From Symbiobacterium sp040797425 (lineage in GTDB: Bacteria > Bacillota > Sulfobacillia > Symbiobacteriales > Symbiobacteriaceae), in contig NZ_JBFNEH010000069.1 of assembly GCF_040797425.1 (NCBI RefSeq), positions 1-12,947 of the forward strand: a DNA stretch of 12,947 bases, given 5' to 3'. Positions 1 through 6,428 of the stretch are shown here, in pieces (within the stretch, counting starts at the first letter, position 1; every line of letters begins with the position of its first letter). The notes under the pieces were generated by a model that saw nothing but the letters and a program-made list of their open reading frames with translations, was not told the DNA's origin and ran no database searches. The position numbers were made by a program, and so were the translations under genes.

Positions 1-13
1 CTACAGCGAAGGG

Positions 14-1498
14 ATGGGACACTTGAAAACGGTGGGGATTGTGGTGGACATCAAGCACCCAGCCGGCGAAGGACTCAACAAGTCTCAGATTGCCCGACGC
101 CTTGGCATCGACCGAGGAACAGTCGCCAAGTACCTGTCCATGGACCCTGTACCCGACCGGATTCGGCGAAAGCAGGTCACCCGTAAGATCGACGACTACG
201 TGGACCATATCAAGGTGCGTCTCGCCAAGTACCCAGAGCTCACCGCCGAGAGACTCTTCCGGGAGATCGCCGAGCTTGGTTACACGGGCTCCCGCCGATC
301 CGTGCGCCGCTTCCTGAGCACCACCCGCCCCAAGCAAGAGCGCGTGTACAAGCCCGTTGAAACCCTGCCAGGTGAGCAGGCCCAGGTGGATTGGGGGCAT
401 GAGAAGGCCTTCGACGAGAACGGCCGGCCCGTTGACCGCTACTCGTTCAACTTCATCCTGAGCCGCTCCCGTGTTCGGTACGTCGAGTACACGTCGTCAC
501 AGGACATGGCTACCTTCCTGGCATGCCATGAGCGGGCGTTTCGATACATCGGGGGCTGCCCACGGGAAATCGTCTACGACAACTGCAAGACCGTTGTATC
601 CGAACGGATTGGCGACGTGATCCGGTTCACCGCTGACCTTTTGCGGTTTGCGGCAGCCTTTGGGTTCAAACCCCGGGCTTGCTGGGTTCATGACCCCGAG
701 TCCAAGGGTAAGGTGGAGTCAACCGTCAAGTATGCCCGGCGTGACTTCTATTATGGCAACGAACACCTGCCTTTGGACGAGGTGAACCGCCAGGCCCTGG
801 TATGGCTGAATCAGGTCGCGAACCGCAAGGTCTCGGAAGCAACGCAACGGGTTCCCTTCGAGGTTCTGGAGGAGGAGCGCCGATTCCTGCTACCCCTCCC
901 GCCAGTCACACGACCGGCCGCATACGCGGAACGAGGAGCCAAGGTCGGCAAGGCTTGCCTCATCTCGGTCGACGGCAACAAGTACTCGGTTCCGCATCAT
1001 CTGGCCCGGCAGGCCGTGACACTGCGCCTATACGAGGACCGGATTGAGGTCTATGCCACCGGCGAGTTGGCTGCTACCTTGCCGAAGTGTCGGGGCAAGG
1101 GCCAGCAGATCATCCAGGACGAGCATTACGCCGGGCGCCAGAGGGGCAACCGGCATCCCTCCCTCCAGCAGCGGTTCGAGTCCTTGGGGCCAGTGGCCCG
1201 CGAGTACCTCCAAGGGCTCGCACACGCCAGCTCAGGGGGATTCCGTGACCAGGTTGAATCGATTCTGGACCTGTGTGATGAGTATGGCGCTGAAGCCGTC
1301 TACGCCGCCATGGAGCGGGCCGCCCGTTTCGGGAGCTACAGTTACAGAGCCATCAAGCGCATCGTGCTCAAGCAGCAGCGCAACCCAGCTGCCTTACCTG
1401 AACCCCGTCCGGAGCGACTGCCGCTGACAGTCGACGTTCCCGCAGTGGACGTCCAGCAGCGATCGCTGGACTACTATGCCCAGGCGGGGAGGTCATGA
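14..1498 (+). CDS. istA: IS21-family transposase IstA (DDE recombinase)
   Basis: This is the transposase of the IS21 element; it cuts and joins the element ends and works with IstB. An N-terminal helix-turn-helix (about residues 20-41, with SQIARRLGIDRGTVAKYL) would bind the terminal repeats. The RNase-H-like catalytic core follows, with a visible acidic triad: D126 in QVDWG, D189 in VYDNC and E235 in SKGKVEST. A C-terminal Mu-transposase-like beta-barrel region (LISVDGNKYSVPHHL) comes next. The 494-aa length fits the family. The start is uncertain: ATG at 14 has GAAGGG abutting it, whereas a TTG at 23 would have that GAAGGG at good spacing. The start could also lie before the window. The gene ends 1 nt before istB, so the two are surely cotranscribed. 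Confidence 0.92.
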   Translation: MGHLKTVGIVVDIKHPAGEGLNKSQIARRLGIDRGTVAKYLSMDPVPDRIRRKQVTRKIDDYVDHIKVRLAKYPELTAERLFREIAELGYTGSRRSVRRFLSTTRPKQERVYKPVETLPGEQAQVDWGHEKAFDENGRPVDRYSFNFILSRSRVRYVEYTSSQDMATFLACHERAFRYIGGCPREIVYDNCKTVVSERIGDVIRFTADLLRFAAAFGFKPRACWVHDPESKGKVESTVKYARRDFYYGNEHLPLDEVNRQALVWLNQVANRKVSEATQRVPFEVLEEERRFLLPLPPVTRPAAYAERGAKVGKACLISVDGNKYSVPHHLARQAVTLRLYEDRIEVYATGELAATLPKCRGKGQQIIQDEHYAGRQRGNRHPSLQQRFESLGPVAREYLQGLAHASSGGFRDQVESILDLCDEYGAEAVYAAMERAARFGSYSYRAIKRIVLKQQRNPAALPEPRPERLPLTVDVPAVDVQQRSLDYYAQAGRS

Positions 1499-1499
1499 C

Positions 1500-2255
1500 A
1501 TGGATGCCACTCGGTTCGAGGAGCTTTGCCAGGGCCTGCGCCGGCTCAAGCTCCGTCGCATCCGGGAGGTTCTTGAGGACTACAACCGGCTGGCTGTCAC
1601 ACAGCAGCTCTCTTACCTGGACTTCCTGGCCGGGCTCGTGCAGGAGGAGGTTGCAGCCCGGGATGAGACACAGCACACGAAGCGTCTCAAAGCCGCACGC
1701 CTACCCTGTCACAAGACCATCGAAGACTTCGACTTTCAGTTTCAGACCTCCGTCAGCCGGCAGACGGTCCTCGAGTTGGCCCGACTCCGCTTCATCGAGA
1801 ACCACGAGAACTGTGTCCTTGTAGGTCCTCCGGGCGTTGGCAAGACCCACCTGGCTATTGCCCTCGGCCTCAAGGCAGTCGAGGCCGGCTACCGAGTCTA
1901 CTTCACCACCGTCCAGGACCTCGTGGATGACCTTTACGCAACGCTGGCAGACAACAGCTTTCGCAGCCGGCTCCGCACCCTGCTGGCCAACGACGTGATC
2001 ATCTGCGACGAGTTGGGATACCTCCCAATGGACGCTACTGCCTCGAACCACCTGTTTCAGGTCGTAGCGCAGGCATACGAGCGCCGTTCGCTGATCGTCA
2101 CCTCGAACCGCCCGTTCCAAGAATGGGGCAGCGTCTTCGCTTCGACCTCGATTGCTACAGCGACGCTAGACCGCCTCCTACACCACGTTCACATTCTGAA
2201 CCTGCAGGGAGACAGCTACCGCCTCAAAGAGCGCATGCCCATAGAACGGGTCTAG
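1500..2255 (+). CDS. istB: IS21-family helper ATPase IstB
   Basis: IstB is the AAA+ (DnaA/DnaC-like) ATPase that chooses target DNA and activates IstA. The 251-aa product has an N-terminal helical region, Walker A GPPGVGKT at residues 109-116, Walker B VIICDE at 166-171 followed by LGYLP, and a sensor segment with TSNRPF, all in IstB order and spacing. I chose ATG 1500 rather than the in-frame ATG at 1476. GGGGAGGT (1486-1493) sits 6 nt before 1500, and the longer version would overlap the istA end with eight atypical residues (MPRRGGHD). The full-length frame suggests an active helper protein. Confidence 0.93.
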   Translation: MDATRFEELCQGLRRLKLRRIREVLEDYNRLAVTQQLSYLDFLAGLVQEEVAARDETQHTKRLKAARLPCHKTIEDFDFQFQTSVSRQTVLELARLRFIENHENCVLVGPPGVGKTHLAIALGLKAVEAGYRVYFTTVQDLVDDLYATLADNSFRSRLRTLLANDVIICDELGYLPMDATASNHLFQVVAQAYERRSLIVTSNRPFQEWGSVFASTSIATATLDRLLHHVHILNLQGDSYRLKERMPIERV

Positions 2256-2258
2256 TAC

Positions 2259-2322
2259 CTGGAGGAAAGATCAACCTCCAACCACCCCTCGGCACGGGGC
2301 AGCGGAGGTTGAGAGTTTCCAG
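2259..2322 (+). terminator. Long imperfect stem-loop after istB
   Basis: Just after the istB stop, three nested complementary segments can pair. CTGGA(gg)AAA at 2259-2268 pairs with TTTCCAG at 2316-2322, CAACCTCC at 2272-2279 pairs with GGAGGTTG at 2304-2311, and CCCC at 2285-2288 pairs with GGGG at 2296-2299. There is no U-tract, so it may end or stabilise the IS transcript or shield the IS from outside reading rather than act as a classic intrinsic terminator. The structure is seen in the sequence; its role is inferred. Confidence 0.5.
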
Positions 2323-2329
2323 TCCAGCT

Positions 2330-2373
2330 GCGGGATTTTGATGGCCATTTCTGCGGGATCTCAAGTGGCCGTT
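2330..2373 (+). repeat. IS21 right-end transposase-binding repeats (2 copies)
   Basis: Two imperfect direct repeats with a 23-bp period begin GCGGGATTTTGATGGCC (2330) and GCGGGATCTCAAGTGGCC (2353). Multiple direct repeats near each tip are usual in IS21 elements and bind the transposase. The outer one abuts the TTGACA tip at 2377. Confidence 0.6.
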
Positions 2374-2387
2374 GACAGCGGCGGGAG

Positions 2388-2457
2388 TGTGCTGTTTCGT
2401 GACAGTCCCGACCGGCTCGGCAGGCTACCGCTACACCGGGAGGTACTTCCCAGCACA
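2388..2457. other. Structured repeat core, copy 1
   Basis: This 70-nt core is closed by TGTGCTG (2388-2394) pairing with CAGCACA (2451-2457). Inside are a hairpin CCGA/TCGG (2408-2411 with 2417-2420) and a hairpin GGGA/TCCC (2438-2441 with 2448-2451). One C is shared between the last hairpin and the closing stem, so those two compete slightly. The overall shape would be a three-way junction if transcribed. The strand is undetermined because the closing stem is symmetric. Confidence 0.5.
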
Positions 2458-2589
2458 GTTGCGCCCCGGCGGGCGCCGGAATGCGCCCGGACGGGACGGG
2501 TACAGGCGGAGGTCGGCGATGTGGTTCGTCGACCGATACGGAGGCGCGAAGCTGCGAGTGTCAAGAAAGAGTCGCTGGCGCAGTCGGGG

Positions 2590-2659
2590 TGTGCTGTTTC
2601 CTGACAGTCCCGACTGAGTCGGCAGGCGCCCGCTACCCCGTGAGGTATTCCTCAGCACA
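2590..2659. other. Structured repeat core, copy 2
   Basis: The layout and 70-nt length match copy 1. The closing stem is TGTGCTG (2590-2596) with CAGCACA (2653-2659), and the first hairpin is CCGAC/GTCGG (2610-2614 with 2618-2622, loop TGA). The second hairpin has changed to TGAGG-TATT-CCTCA (2641-2654). The substitutions here keep a hairpin, though in a shifted register, which hints that the fold rather than the sequence is kept. Confidence 0.5.
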
Positions 2660-2716
2660 GTTGCGCCCCGCCCCGCGCTGGCATGCGCCCGGGCGGGGCG
2701 GGTACAGGCGGCGGTC

Positions 2717-2805
2717 GGCGATGTGGTTGGGCGACCGAGCCGGGGCGCGAGGCTGCGAGTGGGCGATGTGGTTGGGGACCGATCCGGGGCGCGGGAGGGC
2801 GAGTG
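2717..2805. repeat. 45-bp tandem duplication inside repeat copy 2
   Basis: A segment starting GGCGATGTGGTTGGG occurs at 2717 and again at 2762 (45 bp apart), each continuing through an imperfect GACCGA..CCGGGGCGCG. Copy 1 of the large repeat has this segment only once (2515), so the extra copy explains why the second period is 244 rather than 202 bp. Confidence 0.8.
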
Positions 2806-2833
2806 TCAGGAAAAAGCCGCAGGCGGGGCGTGG

Positions 2834-2903
2834 GGTGCTTTTTCTTGACAGTCCCGACTGAGTCGGCAGGCTACCGCTACCCCGGGAGGTATTTCCCAGC
2901 ACA
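2834..2903. other. Structured repeat core, copy 3
   Basis: The third core again spans 70 nt. The closing stem is shortened to GTGCT (2835-2839) with AGCAC (2898-2902). Hairpin 1 is CCGAC/GTCGG (2854-2858 with 2862-2866) and hairpin 2 is GGGA/TCCC (2884-2887 with 2894-2897). The upstream TTTTTCTTGACAG differs from the CTGTTTC(C/G)TGACAG of the others. Confidence 0.45.
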
Positions 2904-2937
2904 GTTGCGCCCCGCCAAGCCCATCCGCACAGAGCAA

Positions 2938-2971
2938 CCGCCCCGGTGACAGCGAGCGGTCACCGGGGCGG
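2938..2971 (-). terminator. Hairpin terminator of the DUF2268 gene
   Basis: CCGCCCCGGTGAC (2938-2950) and GTCACCGGGGCGG (2959-2971) form a perfect 13-bp stem with an 8-nt loop, 8 nt past the stop of the minus-strand gene. Only a weak T-rich stretch (TTGCTCTGTG) follows on the minus strand. It may also separate that gene from the repeat array. Confidence 0.7.
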
Positions 2972-2979
2972 ACGTCCAT

Positions 2980-3846
2980 TCAGAAGTACTCGGCGACCCG
3001 CACGATCTCGGCCGAAGGCACCAGCGTCGCCTCTGCCGCCGACTTGCCGGTCCGGCGCAGGTAGGCCTGCACCAGGTGGTAGCCGACGGCGTACCCGGCG
3101 TGGGTGGGCACGCCCTTGGGCTTGCCGCCGAACGCAGCCGCCACCTCGTCGCCGAAGATGTAGCTGCTCACCTCGCCGAACCCCCGGACATCCAGGGCCC
3201 GGGCGATCAGCTGCCGGCCGGTCTCCAGGTTGCCGCCCCGGACCTCCGTCACCCACGGGCCGATGGCGTCGGGTCCGTAGAGCTCGGCCGCGAAGGACTC
3301 GGCCAGGCCCTCCATCACGATGTACTCGGCCACCGAGATGTCCATGCGCCAGGGCTCCACCGAGAGGCGCACCTGGTGGTTGAACTCGTGGGCGACGCAG
3401 GCGCCGAGCCGGGGCAGGTTCCGGTCATCGGGCCAGATGTTGACCATCACGTAGCCGGGAATACCCCCGAAACCTGTGTAACCCTGGTTCAGGGCCGCCT
3501 TGGCCGGGTCGGCGTCCCAGAGGAAGAGGCCGAAGTGCAGCGTGTCGATGGGGATGTGATAGCCCGTTGCGGCGATGGCCGCCGCCGCCCGCTCCAGGGC
3601 CAACCGGCAGACCTCCTCCGCGCCCGCGGCCTCGAGGCGGTCCAGCGCCTGCCGGTAGGCCTGCTCGGGCCCGTCCGGGCGCATGAGGCCGAACATGTGG
3701 ATGGGGTCGACGCCGGGGGGCAACATGATTCGGACCATGGGCTCGAAGGGCTCCAGCAGACGGAGGATGGCCTCCCGGCGCTCGGCCTGCGGCAGGTCGA
3801 GCACCGCACGCTGGGCGGCGATCATGGGATGGACCGCAATGTGCAT
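2980..3846 (-). CDS. DUF2268/YjaZ-type putative zinc protease
   Basis: The 288-aa predicted cytosolic protein belongs by its motifs to the DUF2268 (Bacillus YjaZ) family of putative zinc metalloproteases. It has a metal-binding HEFNH motif in the context CVAHEFNHQVRL in the middle. About 30 residues later comes EGLAESFAAELYG, the likely third zinc ligand (Glu). The C-terminal segment GYAVGYHLVQAYLRRTG is also characteristic. There is no signal peptide or membrane segment. I placed the start at ATG 3846 because AAAGGAGT (3854-3861) lies 7 nt ahead. An in-frame GTG at 3864 would place this Shine-Dalgarno inside the gene. It has its own candidate promoter and a terminator, so it is probably a single-gene unit. 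The substrate is unknown; protease activity is inferred from the family. Confidence 0.82.
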   Translation of the reverse strand: MHIAVHPMIAAQRAVLDLPQAERREAILRLLEPFEPMVRIMLPPGVDPIHMFGLMRPDGPEQAYRQALDRLEAAGAEEVCRLALERAAAAIAATGYHIPIDTLHFGLFLWDADPAKAALNQGYTGFGGIPGYVMVNIWPDDRNLPRLGACVAHEFNHQVRLSVEPWRMDISVAEYIVMEGLAESFAAELYGPDAIGPWVTEVRGGNLETGRQLIARALDVRGFGEVSSYIFGDEVAAAFGGKPKGVPTHAGYAVGYHLVQAYLRRTGKSAAEATLVPSAEIVRVAEYF

Positions 3847-3878
3847 CGTCTGTACTCCTTTCACTCGGCTGGACCTAG

Positions 3879-3907
3879 TCTACACCCTGCCGCGACGTGA
3901 GGGTCAA
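3879..3907 (-). promoter_or_regulatory. Candidate promoter of the DUF2268 gene
   Basis: On the minus strand TTGACC (3902-3907) is followed after 17 nt by TGTAGA (3879-3884), overlapping an alternative TAGACT at 3877-3882. It lies about 30 nt before the chosen start. The -35 is good and the -10 is weak. Confidence 0.4.
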
Positions 3908-4051
3908 CGGGTACCGCGTCGCAATTCTGCAGGCGCGGCGCCGTCTGACCCGCGCGGCCGCCGGGCCGCCACGTCCAATCCGCCGCTGTCCAATCCGCTT
4001 CCCCGCAACCACCGCGGGGCGCTTTGCCGGACCCGGCCGAGCGAATACAGA

Positions 4052-4077
4052 AGGGGTTGGTCCTGCGACCAACCCCT
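4052..4077 (-). terminator. Hairpin terminator of the SLH-protein gene
   Basis: AGGGGTTGGTC (4052-4062) and GACCAACCCCT (4067-4077) form a perfect 11-bp stem with a CTGC loop, 5 nt after the stop of the upstream minus-strand gene. A weaker hairpin (CCCCGC 4001-4006 with GCGGGG 4014-4019) lies further downstream. The remaining ~100 nt up to the DUF2268 promoter shows only a short direct repeat GTCCAATCCGC at 3973 and 3988. Confidence 0.75.
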
Positions 4078-4082
4078 CGTTG

Positions 4083-6275
4083 CTAGTACCGCGGCTCTGC
4101 CGACACCGCATAGAGGATCTGCGCCGCGGCGCCCCGTGTGATCTCCGCCTGCGGGTGATACCGGTTCTCCGCATCGCCGGAGATGATCCCGAAGCCGGCC
4201 AGCAGGGCGACGGCGTTGTGGTACTTCGCGCCCACCTGCTCGGCGTCGGCGAAGGGCAGCGCGATGCGTGCCTCCATCTCGGCGACCCGGGTGTACGCCA
4301 TGGCCCGGACAGCCCAGAGGGCGAAGAGCTCACGGGAGACCGGCCCGTTCAGGTCAACCCCCTCGGTGAAGTCCTCCGGCCGCATGATGCCGGCCCGGAA
4401 GGCGGCGCCGAAGTAGGGCGAATCCTTCGAGGCCTCCAGCTGCAGGGCGAGCGCCGAACCTGCGCCCATGCCCCGGAAGTCGGCGGCCGGATAGGGCTGG
4501 ATGCCCTTCGCCAGCACGATCCAGCGGGCCAGCTCCGCGGCGGTGGCCAGCTCGTCCGGGCGGAACCTGCCGTCCTCCAGCTCGAGGACCCCGCGGCTCC
4601 AGAGCAGCTCGATCTCCCGCTCGGCGAAGTGGCCGGCGATGTCGGTGGGCCGGCGGGCCGCCGCGATCAGGTCGCGCCCCTCCCAGTCCAGCGGAGCGCC
4701 GGTGCGGGCGTCGATGGCGGAGAGCGGGAGCACGTCGTCCGAGGCCCAGAGAAGCTGCGGTTGCCGCCGCTCCTCCCTGTCGGGATCCCAGAGGGTCACC
4801 CAGGCCAGGCGGATCCCCTTGGCCTCCAGGTAGGCATCCAGGGCCTTGTCCGCGCTGATCGCGCCTTCGGCGGCGGGGAAGTCATCCTTCCCCGGAACCT
4901 CGGTGTAGGCGGAGTACCAGCGCACGGCGCCGGTGCGGGCGTCGATCTCCACCGACAGATCCCGGCCGTCCACCGGCAGCCCGTTCTGCAGCTGCACGAA
5001 GTGGAAGTCGTAGCTGACGGGCTTCCGGTACATGTCATCCCGTTCGGGCTGCGGCAGGTAGAGGATGCGGCCGGCGAGGTCGGGCCGGTTGTTCTGCACG
5101 AACGCGATGGCCCTCGCCTCGGCCTCCGCCCGGCTGACCGGCGGCTCCTCACCCTCCCGCAGCGACTCGTCGTCCCGGGACCAGGTGTACAGGGACGTCA
5201 GGACGCCGGCCCGGGCGTCGACGGTCGCATAGGTCTCGACGCCGTCCGTCCGCCACGAGAAGGACCACTCGTGCCGCTTGACGTCCGTCCCGGTCTCGTC
5301 GTAGGAGCTGGAGGCCGGGGGCGCGGTGATGCCGGTCGCCGCTGCGGCGATGGCCAGGGCCGCCTCCCGGTCCAGCGGGCTGGTGGGCGTCCGGTAGGGC
5401 TTCTGGGGCGAATCCAGCAGCCTGGGCTCGGGGTTGGGCTGAGCGACGCGTCCGTTGTAGTCCAGCAGCCGGCCCTCCTGGTCGACGTAGGGCAGGCCGG
5501 TGCGCGGCGCGTAGACCAGGCGCCACTCGCCCTCATCGGTACCTCGCTTGGTGTAGTAGCGGTACTGGAGGGTCATGCCCAGGTGCGGCCGCAGTGCGGC
5601 CTCGGCCTTCTCCCGGGAGAGGACCGACCCGGGCGCGGCGAAGGAGCGGCCCTCGCTCCAGGTCAGGCTGTAGTCGGTCAGGCTGCCGTTGCGGGCGTCG
5701 ACGGTGATGGAGACGCCCTCGTCCATCACCGGGTAGCCCTGCTCCACCCGCTCCCAGTGGAACTGGTACGTGGCGCCGCCGTAGTACCGGGCGGCCATCC
5801 CCGTGTCGACGAAGCGCAGGGCGGGCCGCAGCTCCTCCGGCACCAGCTTCTGGAACCAGTCCCGGGCGATGGCCAGGGCCTCGTCCCGGGTGTAGCTGAG
5901 GGCCTGGGACTCGGGGCCGGTCGACCAGGTGCTGTACCCGACCACCCGGCCGTTTGCGGCGTCGATGTAGACATTGATGTAGATCTGGTCGGGTTTCTTC
6001 TCGTCGCTCTGCCAGCGGAGCGACCACACGGCCCTGTCCGCGTCCTGGCTGATCCCGGCGTTGGGCTCACCCAGCTCGGCAGGGATGGTGAAGGTCCGGT
6101 GGGCGATGGCGACGGCCTGCTCCCGGCTCACCTTCACCTCGGCCAGCTGGGGCTGCGCAGCGGGCAGGGCCGGATCCTCGGGTACCGTCCCGTCGGCCGC
6201 CCAGGCCCCGGTGGGAAGGGCCAGCAGTGCGGCGGCCAGCAGGGCAGCCAGGAGACGGTTCTGCTTCCGGATCAT
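4083..6275 (-). CDS. Exported YcdB/YcdC-repeat protein with S-layer homology domains
   Basis: The 730-aa protein has a clear signal peptide: MIRKQNR, a hydrophobic LLAALLAAALLALP stretch, and a cleavage site after AWA at about residue 26. The mature part has repeated modules of about 90-130 residues. Each opens with a helix such as SREQAVAIAHRTF, TRDEALAIARDWF, LDREAALAIAAAA or SRAEAEARAIAFV, and continues with strands ending in (D)ARTG/DAxxG(x)xxxYS. This is the pattern of the YcdB/YcdC (PepSY-like) repeated domain. The last ~180 residues carry three SLH motifs (starting near DIAGHFAEREIELL, SPYFGAAFRAGIM and FADAEQVGAKYHNAVALL), which would anchor it to secondary cell-wall polymer. The role is unknown; YcdB-type modules are linked to inhibition or control of surface proteases. 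Start ATG 6275 has GGAAGGGGG upstream, inside an inverted repeat. Confidence 0.85.
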   Translation of the reverse strand: MIRKQNRLLAALLAAALLALPTGAWAADGTVPEDPALPAAQPQLAEVKVSREQAVAIAHRTFTIPAELGEPNAGISQDADRAVWSLRWQSDEKKPDQIYINVYIDAANGRVVGYSTWSTGPESQALSYTRDEALAIARDWFQKLVPEELRPALRFVDTGMAARYYGGATYQFHWERVEQGYPVMDEGVSITVDARNGSLTDYSLTWSEGRSFAAPGSVLSREKAEAALRPHLGMTLQYRYYTKRGTDEGEWRLVYAPRTGLPYVDQEGRLLDYNGRVAQPNPEPRLLDSPQKPYRTPTSPLDREAALAIAAAATGITAPPASSSYDETGTDVKRHEWSFSWRTDGVETYATVDARAGVLTSLYTWSRDDESLREGEEPPVSRAEAEARAIAFVQNNRPDLAGRILYLPQPERDDMYRKPVSYDFHFVQLQNGLPVDGRDLSVEIDARTGAVRWYSAYTEVPGKDDFPAAEGAISADKALDAYLEAKGIRLAWVTLWDPDREERRQPQLLWASDDVLPLSAIDARTGAPLDWEGRDLIAAARRPTDIAGHFAEREIELLWSRGVLELEDGRFRPDELATAAELARWIVLAKGIQPYPAADFRGMGAGSALALQLEASKDSPYFGAAFRAGIMRPEDFTEGVDLNGPVSRELFALWAVRAMAYTRVAEMEARIALPFADAEQVGAKYHNAVALLAGFGIISGDAENRYHPQAEITRGAAAQILYAVSAEPRY

Positions 6276-6278
6276 GGT

Positions 6279-6311
6279 GATACCCCCTTCCAGTCGTTAG
6301 ACGGGGGTATC
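6279..6311 (-). promoter_or_regulatory. Inverted repeat covering the SLH-gene Shine-Dalgarno
   Basis: On the minus strand GATACCCCC (6303-6311) is perfectly complementary to GGGGGTATC (6279-6287), separated by 15 nt, and the latter contains the purine-rich Shine-Dalgarno 3 nt before ATG 6275. In mRNA the 9-bp stem would hide the ribosome site; as DNA it could be an operator. The pairing is seen; the regulatory role is inferred. Confidence 0.55.
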
Positions 6312-6428
6312 GTCGTGATGGGTTTCCGTTGTGTGAAGAACGGTACGACCGGGCGGCTCGACCGCCGGCACGGGCACGGCCGCCATGTGCCCCGGCGGGG
6401 GTTTTCGTCTTCGGCCTGGTCAGGGGCA

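Larger units (their letters stand above)
1..2377 (+). mobile_element. IS21-family insertion sequence (right part, left tip outside window)
   Basis: The two genes istA and istB lie head to tail with 1 nt between them, which is the defining layout of IS21 elements. They are followed by a 122-bp non-coding end. The right tip is placed at 2377 because the sequence ...AGTGGCCGTTGACA read inward on the other strand begins TGTCAACGGCCAC, a typical TGT... tip for this family. Homology to the neighbouring repeat units resumes immediately afterwards. Both reading frames look uninterrupted, so the element is probably functional or recently active. The left tip and the target duplication lie upstream of base 1 and cannot be checked here. 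Its base composition is visibly less GC-rich than the flanking genes, which fits acquisition. Confidence 0.85.
2378..2916. repeat. Tandem array of ~202-bp repeats, 2 full + 1 partial copy
   Basis: This 540-bp stretch has no credible gene: plus-frame readings carry a stop (TGA inside CCGACTGAGTCGG) in copies 2 and 3. It is built from a direct repeat. The marker GACAGTCCCGAC occurs at 2401, 2603 and 2847, giving periods of 202 and 244 bp. Each copy has a conserved ~82-nt head that ends GTTGCGCCCCG, then a GC-rich body containing GGGTACAGGCGG and GGCGATGTGGTT and ending GAGTGTCA(A/G)GAAA. Copy 3 keeps only the head and stops near 2916. Homology at the left starts exactly at the IS tip. The function is unknown. 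The heads are described separately as candidate structured RNA or DNA. Confidence 0.85.

Noticed and set aside
2847..2875. TTGACA in copy 3 as a promoter -35
   Set aside because: At 17 nt spacing only AGGCTA is found, and TTGACA is not kept in copies 1 and 2 (GTGACA, CTGACA).
2338..2902. Several 65-126 codon frames through the repeat array
   Set aside because: They recur only because the DNA repeats. A stop (TGA in CCGACTGAGTCGG) interrupts copies 2 and 3 in one frame, and none has a ribosome site or recognisable protein.
2384..2916. CRISPR array
   Set aside because: Periods are 202 and 244 bp, the 'spacers' are themselves homologous between copies, and no cas genes are present.
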